Shown here in pieces: positions 28,633 to 35,866 of a stretch of 64,000 nt of DNA (positions are counted from its first letter, which is position 1; each line of letters opens with the position of its first letter). The DNA is from Sporosalibacterium faouarense (GTDB taxonomy: Bacteria > Bacillota > Clostridia > Tissierellales > VENL01), in the NCBI RefSeq assembly GCF_016765695.1, contig NZ_JAETGO010000084.1, positions 1-64,000 on the forward strand, in the 5' to 3' direction. Below the pieces are notes generated by a model, which saw only the letters and a program-made list of their open reading frames with translations, ran no database searches and was not told the origin of the DNA. The position numbers and the translations under genes are program-made.

Positions 28633-30473
28633 TAGCATACACCCCCATTAAAGCTTTGGTTGATTCCACATGCTGTACAACCCTGCCTACAATCATGGGT
28701 TAGTTCACCTTTAATAGCCTTTTCATTTTCCTTTATTAAAAATTCCTTTGTCACACCTGTATTAATAAAATCCCATGGCAGAACTTCATCATAGCTTCTA
28801 CTTCTAGTGGCATAAAAATCTGTATCTATTCCTGTAGTCTCAAAGGCCTTCATCCATTTATTAAAATCAAATAAGTCTGCCCACCCGTCGAATCTACAAC
28901 CACTTTTCCAAGCTTCTACTATGGCCTTAGATACTTTTCTATCTCCCCTAGCAATAATTGCTTCTAGGAAGCTTAGCTTAGGGTCGTGATAATTATATTT
29001 TACCTTTCTATCTCTTATTTCTCCCTTTAATAAACGAATTTTATCATAAAATTCATCAATACTATTCTGAGGAAACCATTGAAATGGGGTAAAGGGTTTT
29101 GGTACAAAACAAGAGGTACTAGCAGTTATTTGAAGATTACCTTTTTGCTTTTCCCTTGGCAAGCTAAAGAATACATCCTTAACCTTATATGCTAAATCTT
29201 TGATGCCCATAACATCCTCTTTTTCTTCTGTTGGTAACCCTATCATAAAATAAAGCTTAACACCTGACCAACCCAGACCAAATGCTTCTTCTACGGAATC
29301 TATTAAATCTTTTTCTTCTATACCTTTATTAATAACATCTCTCAATCTTTGACTACCTGCTTCTGGAGCAAAGGTAAGTCCAGATTTTCTAAGATCTTGA
29401 ATTTCATCAAGGAATTCAAGTGAAAATGAATCCAGTCTTAAAGAAGGCAGGGATAAACCCACATTCTTATCTTTAAATTCTTCAATTAATCTTTTAATAA
29501 GCTCTTCAAGCTGTGAATAGTCACTAGTACTTAAAGATGAAAGGGAAATTTCGTCATGTCCAGTTGCATCAACTAACTTTTTAGCCAACTCGACTAAGGT
29601 GTCAACTTTTCTTTCTCTAACAGGTCTGTAAATCATTCCTGCTTGACAAAACCTACATCCTCTAGTACATCCTCTAAATATCTCAAGTATGATTCTATCA
29701 TGAACCGTTTCTATATACGGTACAATTATCTTGTCAGGAAAATATGTTTTATCTAAATCCTTGATTATGACTTTTTTAATAGTTTTAGGATATTTTGAAT
29801 TCTTAGGTACCATGCCCTTTATTGTATTATCTTCATTATACTCTATATTATAGAATGATGGCACATAAATACCTTCTAATTTCGCAACCTCATCCAAAAA
29901 GTCCTTTTTATCTTTACCTAACTTTTTCCACTGTTTATAGGTCTTTAAAACTTCTAATGTAAGTTCTTCACCTTCACCTATTACAAAAAAGTCTACTATG
30001 TCTGCAAGGGGTTCTGGATTATACACACAGGGTCCACCAGCTATAATAAAGGGATCATTTTCACCCCTATCTTCACTTAAAACTGGTATATTTCCTAAAT
30101 CTAGCATATTTAAAATATTTGTATAGCTCATCTCATATTGCAAAGTAAATCCTACAAAATCAAGTTCATTAATAGGCGTCTTAGTCTCCAAAGTATACAG
30201 TGGAATATCATTTTCTTTCATCTTTTCCTCCATATCTACCCAAGGAGCAAATACCCTCTCACAATAGATACTATCTTCATTATTTAAGAGATTGTATAAG
30301 ATATGTAATCCTAAATGGGACATCCCTACTTCATATATATCTGGAAAAGCGAATCCAAATCTCACTTCAATTTTATCAATTTCCTTAACAATAGAGTTTT
30401 CTTCACTACCGATATATCTAGCTGGCTTTTCAACTTTTGGTAAAATTTCTTCTAATAGTTCTTTATTAATCAT
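28632..30473 (-). CDS. TIGR03960-family radical SAM protein
   Basis: A 613-residue radical SAM protein: N-terminal B12-binding-like region (1-250), then the [4Fe-4S] motif C269-TRG-C273-RF-C276 in EIFRGCTRGCRFCQAG, a TIM-barrel core, and a C-terminal Cys cluster (CRQGCTACGINQSFNGGVC) that could hold another cluster. ATG with AAGGGTG. Translationally coupled to the TIGR03936 partner. Substrate unknown. Confidence 0.94.
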   Translation of the reverse strand: MINKELLEEILPKVEKPARYIGSEENSIVKEIDKIEVRFGFAFPDIYEVGMSHLGLHILYNLLNNEDSIYCERVFAPWVDMEEKMKENDIPLYTLETKTPINELDFVGFTLQYEMSYTNILNMLDLGNIPVLSEDRGENDPFIIAGGPCVYNPEPLADIVDFFVIGEGEELTLEVLKTYKQWKKLGKDKKDFLDEVAKLEGIYVPSFYNIEYNEDNTIKGMVPKNSKYPKTIKKVIIKDLDKTYFPDKIIVPYIETVHDRIILEIFRGCTRGCRFCQAGMIYRPVRERKVDTLVELAKKLVDATGHDEISLSSLSTSDYSQLEELIKRLIEEFKDKNVGLSLPSLRLDSFSLEFLDEIQDLRKSGLTFAPEAGSQRLRDVINKGIEEKDLIDSVEEAFGLGWSGVKLYFMIGLPTEEKEDVMGIKDLAYKVKDVFFSLPREKQKGNLQITASTSCFVPKPFTPFQWFPQNSIDEFYDKIRLLKGEIRDRKVKYNYHDPKLSFLEAIIARGDRKVSKAIVEAWKSGCRFDGWADLFDFNKWMKAFETTGIDTDFYATRSRSYDEVLPWDFINTGVTKEFLIKENEKAIKGELTHDCRQGCTACGINQSFNGGVC

Positions 30474-30543
30474 TTTTTATCACCCTTCTTAAGTTTCTTT
30501 ATATATTCTATTATTAGTATTTTTTCATGTATTTACTATTTTA

Positions 30544-31428
30544 TCATTTTTCTTTTTCAATTAATAGTTTTTGTAGTGTAACATCTATCCCATATTTTAA
30601 AATCCCTTCAAATAAGTCATTTTCATTGATGCTTCCAATGGAATTACCTGAGTCATCAATTACTATTATAATATGATATCTTTTAGGTAAGAAATAACTG
30701 GTTATCTCTTTGGCACTTACAGTCTTAATTCCCACTAATAAATGAGTTCCCATAATTCTTTTCTTTTTTAATTCTCCCCGTTTTTTTAATATTTCATAAA
30801 TGAAGAGAAAAGCTGCCATTTTATTTTCTTTTCTGGCAGCTAATAAAACAAATATAGATATAAGTATAAGGTATAGCCCTTCTTGATACAAGACGAAATT
30901 TACTACACCAATAATAATTACAAAAATACAAATAAAATAAGTTGCTTTTGTCATCATTCTAGTACAAGCTTTAAATCCAACTCTATTTGAAAAGAGTGCT
31001 CTTACTATCTTTCCTCCATCTAAAGGAAAAACAGGTAACAAATTGAAGCTTCCTATGATAATATTAGATCTTATAATTAAATTGATTACACTATTATTTA
31101 TACCTACTTCTTTTAACAAATAAAATAGCAAGGCAATTACGAAATTAGTAGCTGGTCCTACTACTGCCACTATTATTTCTTCAGTTATACTAAACCAAAA
31201 TATTCCATCTGCTTTAGCTATGCCCCCAAATGGAAAAAGCTCGATTTCATCCATTTGAATTCCTAATCTGATTGAAGTTACTACATGTATCATTTCATGA
31301 CATAATACCGATCCAATTCCAATTATTATTTCCTGCCCATAACCAAGGTATAAATAAAATCCTATTAACATTAGTAAAAGAAAGTTTATTTTTATCTTAA
31401 CTCCTTTTATTCCCTTTAAAAAAGACAT
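30544..31428 (-). CDS. spoIVFB: SpoIVFB-like intramembrane metalloprotease (site-2 protease)
   Basis: A 294-residue M50 protease with H44-EMI-H48 in a membrane helix and the second zinc motif FPLDGGK (Asp138). A CBS-like domain follows at the C-terminus (MGTHLLVGIKTVSAKEITSYFL... IIVIDDSGNSIGSINENDLFEGI). In sporulating Bacillota SpoIVFB cuts pro-sigma-K in the mother cell. ATG with AGGGATGTG. Encoded next to its likely regulator SpoIVFA, 15 bp downstream. Confidence 0.93.
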   Translation of the reverse strand: MSFLKGIKGVKIKINFLLLMLIGFYLYLGYGQEIIIGIGSVLCHEMIHVVTSIRLGIQMDEIELFPFGGIAKADGIFWFSITEEIIVAVVGPATNFVIALLFYLLKEVGINNSVINLIIRSNIIIGSFNLLPVFPLDGGKIVRALFSNRVGFKACTRMMTKATYFICIFVIIIGVVNFVLYQEGLYLILISIFVLLAARKENKMAAFLFIYEILKKRGELKKKRIMGTHLLVGIKTVSAKEITSYFLPKRYHIIIVIDDSGNSIGSINENDLFEGILKYGIDVTLQKLLIEKEK

Positions 31429-31443
31429 ATTAGCACATCCCTA

Positions 31444-32187
31444 TTATTTTGATACTAAATTCTTTGTTGTGAAACTCATTATATCCAAAGGGTTTATTGG
31501 AATATCATCTTCTCTTACCTCAAAGTATAAATATTTTAATCCATTTTCTGATATCTCAAGAGTGCCTATTTTTTCTCCTTTTTTCACCGATGTTCCCAAA
31601 GCTACAGAAACTTCATCTAACCTACCATAAACTACCTGTATTTCACCATAGTCAATTATTACTTGCTTTCCAAATAACTCGTCAGACTTTACCTCTTTGA
31701 CAACTCCACTTTCAATACTCTTTACATAGTCTTCATTAGTCTGTATTTCAACTCCCTTATGAAAAACAGATATATTATTAGTTTTTTTCTCTTCTCCAAA
31801 TGGACGATAAATTGAGCCAGATACAGGAATAGCGTAACCTGTATTAAAATCCTCATTATATTCTTCATTGTATTCTTCATCAGAATTGAAGACAGGAATA
31901 GCTTCATTTGTCCCCTCTATAACCCCTTTAACATAATTAACTACATCTTTGCTACCCTTTAAAATATCAGTATCATGATTGAGTGTCTTTTTAACTATTT
32001 CTATCGCCTTTTCAGTTGGCTCAGTATCGATTTGTTTAATCACTAAAATTGCCAATACTATAAGTATACAAATAATTAAATTTCTAAACTGGCTTCTGTA
32101 AAAAAATTTATTAGAGTTTTTTACATTATATCCTCTTTTTCTTCTTAAGTTATGTAAAGACTTATTCAAAAAATTATTTTTTTTCAT
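31444..32187 (-). CDS. spoIVFA: SpoIVFA-like membrane protein with degenerate M23 domain
   Basis: A 247-residue protein: basic N-terminus, one membrane helix (about 35-50), a linker, and an M23/LytM-like beta domain (120-240). The zinc ligands of active M23 enzymes are not intact: the first motif reads H-K-G-V-E (Glu for Asp) and the terminal H-x-H is replaced by Y-F-E, so catalysis is unlikely. That fits SpoIVFA, the non-enzymatic partner that holds SpoIVFB inactive. The pair sits between min genes and rplU as in Bacillus, apart from the inserted electron-transfer genes. Confidence 0.88.
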   Translation of the reverse strand: MKKNNFLNKSLHNLRRKRGYNVKNSNKFFYRSQFRNLIICILIVLAILVIKQIDTEPTEKAIEIVKKTLNHDTDILKGSKDVVNYVKGVIEGTNEAIPVFNSDEEYNEEYNEDFNTGYAIPVSGSIYRPFGEEKKTNNISVFHKGVEIQTNEDYVKSIESGVVKEVKSDELFGKQVIIDYGEIQVVYGRLDEVSVALGTSVKKGEKIGTLEISENGLKYLYFEVREDDIPINPLDIMSFTTKNLVSK

Positions 32188-32255
32188 ATTTTATCACTAC
32201 TCCAACTTTCCTTAGTTTTATTATAATATTATTTTAAAATCTCCTCTTTTATTAC

Positions 32256-32306
32256 AAAAAAGCACCATTTAAATTATCCAATAACGATAACTTAAATAGT
32301 GCTTTT
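32256..32306 (-). terminator. Terminator closing the dmkB/apbE unit
   Basis: A 15-bp stem with one mismatch (AAAAGCACTATTTAA arm) and an inner TTATC/GATAA stem; followed on the minus strand by a run of six T. Confidence 0.85.
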
Positions 32307-32324
32307 AGAATTACTCTTATTTAA

Positions 32325-33296
32325 TTATATTTCTCTACCAAGGAGTTTTTCTGTTAAATCATATAAATATTTTCTATATTTATTATCTGGTAGCTTTTCT
32401 AAATATATTTTAGCTTTTTCTATATATCTATCTAATAATTTCTTAGTATACTCTATTCCCCCTGATGATTTAACAATATCACTTATCTCAGATAAAGAAT
32501 TCTCATCAATATCTCCTTGGAGTAAATCCTTAAGCTGATTTTTGTACTTTTTACTATTCAAAGCATATATAACGGGTAGGGTATATATACCAACTGTTAT
32601 GTCATGCAACACAGGCTTTCCCAGCTTGTCCATAGTCCCTTCGAAGTCTAAGATATCATCCTGTAATTGAAAAACAGTTCCTAGAGTCATGCCAAATTTT
32701 CTAAGGTATTTTATAGTATTTTTATCACATTCAGCTGTTTCTGCTCCGATTTGACACGATAGACCGAATAATAGTGCCGTCTTATATTTAATACGTTTTA
32801 AATATTTTGTTGTACTCACATTTAAATCGTTTCTTGATTTATATTGTTCAACTTCACCTTCACAGATACTTTTAAGAATCTTTGCTATATGAGATGAATT
32901 CTTTAGTTTAGAATCTCCATCTAAATATTTAGAAGTTAATAATAAGGACTTTGTAACTAAAAAGTCTCCTGTGAAGATGGCTATTTTATTTCCATGTAAT
33001 TTATGAGTAGCTGGCTTACTTCTTCTCAATTCGGCTTCATCAATTACATCATCATGCACTAAAGTTGCTAAATGTAAAAGCTCTACAGAAGCTGATAAAT
33101 TAATTGCTGCTTTTCCATCATAGTTTCCAAACTTAGCACTATTAATTAGTAATGCAGGTCTCAAACGCTTACCTCCTGCGTTTATTAGTCTTCTACATTC
33201 TTCTTCTAGAATAGAGTTCTTGCTTTTAACGCTTTTTATTAAGCTTTCTTCAACCTTTTTTAATTCATTTAAAATTTCTTGTGTATACAGGTTCAT
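32325..33296 (-). CDS. dmkB: Polyprenyl diphosphate synthase (HepT/DmkB-like)
   Basis: A 323-residue trans-isoprenyl diphosphate synthase making the side chain of (demethyl)menaquinone. First Asp-rich motif D82-DVID86 in LATLVHDDVIDEAELRR, preceded by GGKRLRP; second in FQLQDDILDFEGT. ATG with GAAGGGAGA. The family symbol could also be hepT. I use dmkB because it is directly followed (upstream in coordinates) by apbE, a double FMN-binding lipoprotein and a type II NADH dehydrogenase, the company of DmkB in extracellular electron transfer loci. It lies 14 bp behind apbE, in one operon. Confidence 0.88.
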   Translation of the reverse strand: MNLYTQEILNELKKVEESLIKSVKSKNSILEEECRRLINAGGKRLRPALLINSAKFGNYDGKAAINLSASVELLHLATLVHDDVIDEAELRRSKPATHKLHGNKIAIFTGDFLVTKSLLLTSKYLDGDSKLKNSSHIAKILKSICEGEVEQYKSRNDLNVSTTKYLKRIKYKTALLFGLSCQIGAETAECDKNTIKYLRKFGMTLGTVFQLQDDILDFEGTMDKLGKPVLHDITVGIYTLPVIYALNSKKYKNQLKDLLQGDIDENSLSEISDIVKSSGGIEYTKKLLDRYIEKAKIYLEKLPDNKYRKYLYDLTEKLLGREI

Positions 33297-33309
33297 TTAA
33301 ATCTCCCTT

Positions 33310-34350
33310 CTAAGGTGTTACTATTTGAAATTCTTCATTTGTTTGTTCAAATTTATCTTTTACACCTTTTGATAGATATAGTTTTTTATCTTTAGTAATA
33401 TAAATAATTTCTATTTCATCTAAGCTATTAGCTAATTTAAGACCTTCTTCTACTCCTAGTACATAAAAAGCTGTAGATAATCCATCTCCTTGTATAGAAG
33501 TATCAGATAATACTGAAATTCCTGCAACATTATTTCTGGCTGGATATCCTGTTTTTGAATCAATTATATGATGATACCTTACTCCATCTTTTTCAAAATA
33601 TCTTTCATAATTTCCAGAGGTAACTACTGAAATGTCTTCGTCCTGTACAATTCCTACATGCTTCTGTCTAACTCTATATGGATCTTGAATTCCGATTCTC
33701 CAAGCATCTCCATTTGGCTTTGAGCCTACCGCAAAAATATTACCACCCAAATCAATTATTGCACTTTCAACCTTATTTTCTAAAAGTATTTTTTTTGCTT
33801 CATCAGCAGCATATCCTTTAGCTATACCACCTAAGTCCAATACCATTCCAGGCTCACTTAAATAAACCATATTATCTTCCATTAACTCTAATTTATTATA
33901 GTCTATCTTTAGAAGATTTTCTTCTATCTCCCCTTCTGATGGTATTCTTTCATGCTCAGTACCTATGCCCCAAAGCTTTACCAATGGACCTATAGTAGGT
34001 TCAAAGGCTCCATGACTGATTTGCGCAAATTCTTTTGCTTTCTTTAGAACATAATATACATCATCGTGAACTTTTACTGGCTTTATGCCCGCATTATCAT
34101 TAATTTTACTTACATCACTCGTCTCGATGTTTATACTCATTCTATTTTCAATTTCATCAAATCGATTAAAAACCTTATCAATGATTTCTTCATTTTGATG
34201 ATCATAAAGGGTAACTACAACGAAGGTTCCAAGCATAAAACTATCTTTAGATAATGTTTCAGTTGGTTGTTGATTATCTGTACACCCTGATAAAGCAGTA
34301 GTTATTATTATTGCAAAAATTAAAAAATATATTATTTTTCTTTTATACAT
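33310..34350 (-). CDS. apbE: FAD:protein FMN transferase (ApbE/FmnB-like lipoprotein)
   Basis: A 346-residue secreted flavin transferase that attaches FMN to Thr/Ser of S-G-A-T motifs using FAD. Lipobox ALSGC (Cys23); ApbE core with GGIAKGYAADEAKKIL, GGNIFAVG and the metal/FAD region SIQGDGLSTAFYVLG near the end. The ATG at 34350 follows AGAGGTG by six bases. Its probable substrate is the lipoprotein encoded just upstream (34496-35428), which has two SGAT motifs. In Listeria the counterpart is FmnB. A terminator lies between the two genes, so expression can differ. Confidence 0.94.
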   Translation of the reverse strand: MYKRKIIYFLIFAIIITTALSGCTDNQQPTETLSKDSFMLGTFVVVTLYDHQNEEIIDKVFNRFDEIENRMSINIETSDVSKINDNAGIKPVKVHDDVYYVLKKAKEFAQISHGAFEPTIGPLVKLWGIGTEHERIPSEGEIEENLLKIDYNKLELMEDNMVYLSEPGMVLDLGGIAKGYAADEAKKILLENKVESAIIDLGGNIFAVGSKPNGDAWRIGIQDPYRVRQKHVGIVQDEDISVVTSGNYERYFEKDGVRYHHIIDSKTGYPARNNVAGISVLSDTSIQGDGLSTAFYVLGVEEGLKLANSLDEIEIIYITKDKKLYLSKGVKDKFEQTNEEFQIVTP

Positions 34351-34425
34351 TATCAACACCTCTTTCTCAAATAATACACCACTATATAGTTTATCATATT
34401 TCTACAAAAAAAGATAAAAATATTT

Positions 34426-34454
34426 TAAAGCCCCAACGAAAAGTTGGGGCTTTA
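34426..34454 (-). terminator. Terminator behind the flavinylated lipoprotein gene
   Basis: The GC-rich stem TAAAGCCCCAAC/GTTGGGGCTTTA with a five-base loop, then an AT-rich tract with T runs on the minus strand. Separates pplA from apbE-dmkB, perhaps partly. Confidence 0.85.
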
Positions 34455-34495
34455 ATAGCTGTAATAATCTTTTAAATTTACTATTTAAGAGATAT

Positions 34496-35428
34496 TTATT
34501 TTGCGTCAGCTAATGCCTGTTCTGCAAGATCAAAGAACTCTTTAACATGGATAGTAGCTCCTGAAATTGCATCTGTATGTCCTTCTTCACTTGTGTACTC
34601 TATATCTGTTGGGTCTTGTGTTTCTATTAAATAAGCTTCTGCTGCTGATGCTTGTTCAACCCATGTTGATTGAGCTCCACCATTTTCTACCATACCATAG
34701 TCTCCATCTGCTGATGCTTGATCTTTAGACTTATCAGTATCTTCACCTATACCATCCCAATCAGCTGCTACTATATATCCATTAACAACTGTGATACTAG
34801 CATAGTATTTCCAACCATTACTAAACTCATCCATTTCAGCATAGTAATGACCATCTTTATATTGTCCTTTACCTTTAGGTCCTTGAGCTAAAGCCTTATT
34901 TGCTAAATCAGCAAATTCTTTAACTCCAATTGTTGCTCCTGAAATTGCATCTGTGTGTCCTTCTGCATCAAACTCTATTGCGTCAAAGTTTTGGTTGTCA
35001 ACTAAGTACTTCGCAGCAACTTCTGCTTGCTCATACCAAGGTGCAATTGCTCCACCATTTTCTACCATACCATATTCACCATCTTCTGATGCTTGACTCT
35101 TTGTTTTACCAGCGTTTTCGCTAACGCCTTCCCAATCTGCTGAAACAATTTTACCATCTTTTACTTCTAATGTTGCAACATATTTCCAACCATTGTGGAA
35201 TTCATCTTGTGTTGCAAAATAAATACCATCTTCTAATTCTTCCACATTTACATCTTCATTACCTGTATCTTCGTCTTCTGTGTTGTTGTCATTGTTGTCA
35301 ATGTTTTCATCGTTGTTAGTATCGTCAGCTGAATCTGCATTGTCTACATCCTCAGTTCCTCCACAACCAACTGCTACTAATGAAAATGCCAACATTAACA
35401 CTAATAATAATGCTAAACTTTTCTTCAT
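34496..35428 (-). CDS. pplA: Lipoprotein with two FMN-binding domains (PplA-like, extracellular electron transfer)
   Basis: A 310-residue surface lipoprotein: signal peptide and lipobox AVGC (Cys22), a highly acidic Asp/Asn/Glu linker (25-66), then two tandem FMN-binding domains (about 66-182 and 190-309). Each domain has a near-identical core: DGxYxA, EFxNGWKY, ADWxG, K-Q-A-S-x-DGxYGMVENGGA, and a flavinylation motif GHTDAISGATI with acceptor Thr166 and Thr292. Listeria PplA also has two FMN sites and passes electrons out of the cell. ATG with AAGGGGGAT. Strong promoter (35479-35507) and a Rex-like site (35515-35532). Transcribed away from ndh2. Confidence 0.92.
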   Translation of the reverse strand: MKKSLALLLVLMLAFSLVAVGCGGTEDVDNADSADDTNNDENIDNNDNNTEDEDTGNEDVNVEELEDGIYFATQDEFHNGWKYVATLEVKDGKIVSADWEGVSENAGKTKSQASEDGEYGMVENGGAIAPWYEQAEVAAKYLVDNQNFDAIEFDAEGHTDAISGATIGVKEFADLANKALAQGPKGKGQYKDGHYYAEMDEFSNGWKYYASITVVNGYIVAADWDGIGEDTDKSKDQASADGDYGMVENGGAQSTWVEQASAAEAYLIETQDPTDIEYTSEEGHTDAISGATIHVKEFFDLAEQALADAK

Positions 35429-35478
35429 AATTAATATCCCCCTTCTAAAAATGTTTGTTAAAAAATATACTTAACTAT

Positions 35479-35507
35479 ATTTTAGAGCAAAACTTATAAA
35501 CAATCAA
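35479..35507 (-). promoter_or_regulatory. Promoter of the pplA-like gene
   Basis: TTGATT (35502-35507) and TAAAAT (35479-35484) on the minus strand with exactly 17 bases between; the start codon is about 50 bp downstream. Confidence 0.8.
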
Positions 35508-35514
35508 GTATTTT

Positions 35515-35532
35515 TTGTTACTTTTATAACAA
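35515..35532. promoter_or_regulatory. Rex-like operator candidate
   Basis: TTGTTACTTTTATAACAA: perfect outer arms TTGTTA/TAACAA, matching the clostridial Rex consensus TTGTTAA-N4-TTAACAA in all but the two bases next to the N4 spacer. It lies seven bases upstream of the pplA -35 element in the ndh2/pplA divergent region. Rex senses NADH/NAD+, which suits an NADH-oxidising electron-export pathway; binding is inferred. Confidence 0.5.
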
Positions 35533-35568
35533 CTTTAATTTATTTTAGTCGATTATGTTATACAAATG

Positions 35569-35597
35569 TTGTAATATCACACCTTTTTTGCTATAAT
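35569..35597 (+). promoter_or_regulatory. Promoter of the ndh2-like gene
   Basis: TTGTAA (35569-35574), 17 bases, TATAAT (35592-35597). It implies an unusually long leader of about 260 bases before the TTG start. A second TATAAT at 35737-35742 with a weak -35 could be an alternative promoter. The leader shows no recognisable riboswitch. Confidence 0.7.
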
Positions 35598-35676
35598 GAA
35601 AGAGTTAATAATATATTATCTTAATATATACCTTTATACTGTTCTTATTTGATGGTCTAAATGCTTCAAAATACTA

Positions 35677-35742
35677 AATAGGTAAACATACAATTTTATA
35701 TAATATTTAAACTTATTTTTTTGCCTATTTACCTATTATAAT
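35677..35742 (+). repeat. Inverted repeat in ndh2 leader, overlapping a second -10 box
   Basis: AATAGGTAAA (35677-35686) and TTTACCTATT (35728-35737) are perfect inverted copies 41 bases apart. The right arm touches TATAAT at 35737-35742. This could be a looping operator or a long RNA stem in the leader. Confidence 0.5.
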
Positions 35743-35866
35743 GGATTAATAGATGTTTGTCTTATTTGTAGTATTCTAGTCAATTAATTCTAATAAGGAT
35801 TTCAGTATAAGGGAATGTTAACTATATATCAAAAATATAAAAAAATTTTTTAAGGGGGTTAAACTT

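Noticed and set aside
32256-32306. Stem-loop considered as a riboswitch for the flavin genes
   Set aside because: It lies downstream of the genes, has a T run and lacks FMN riboswitch sequence elements; it is a terminator.
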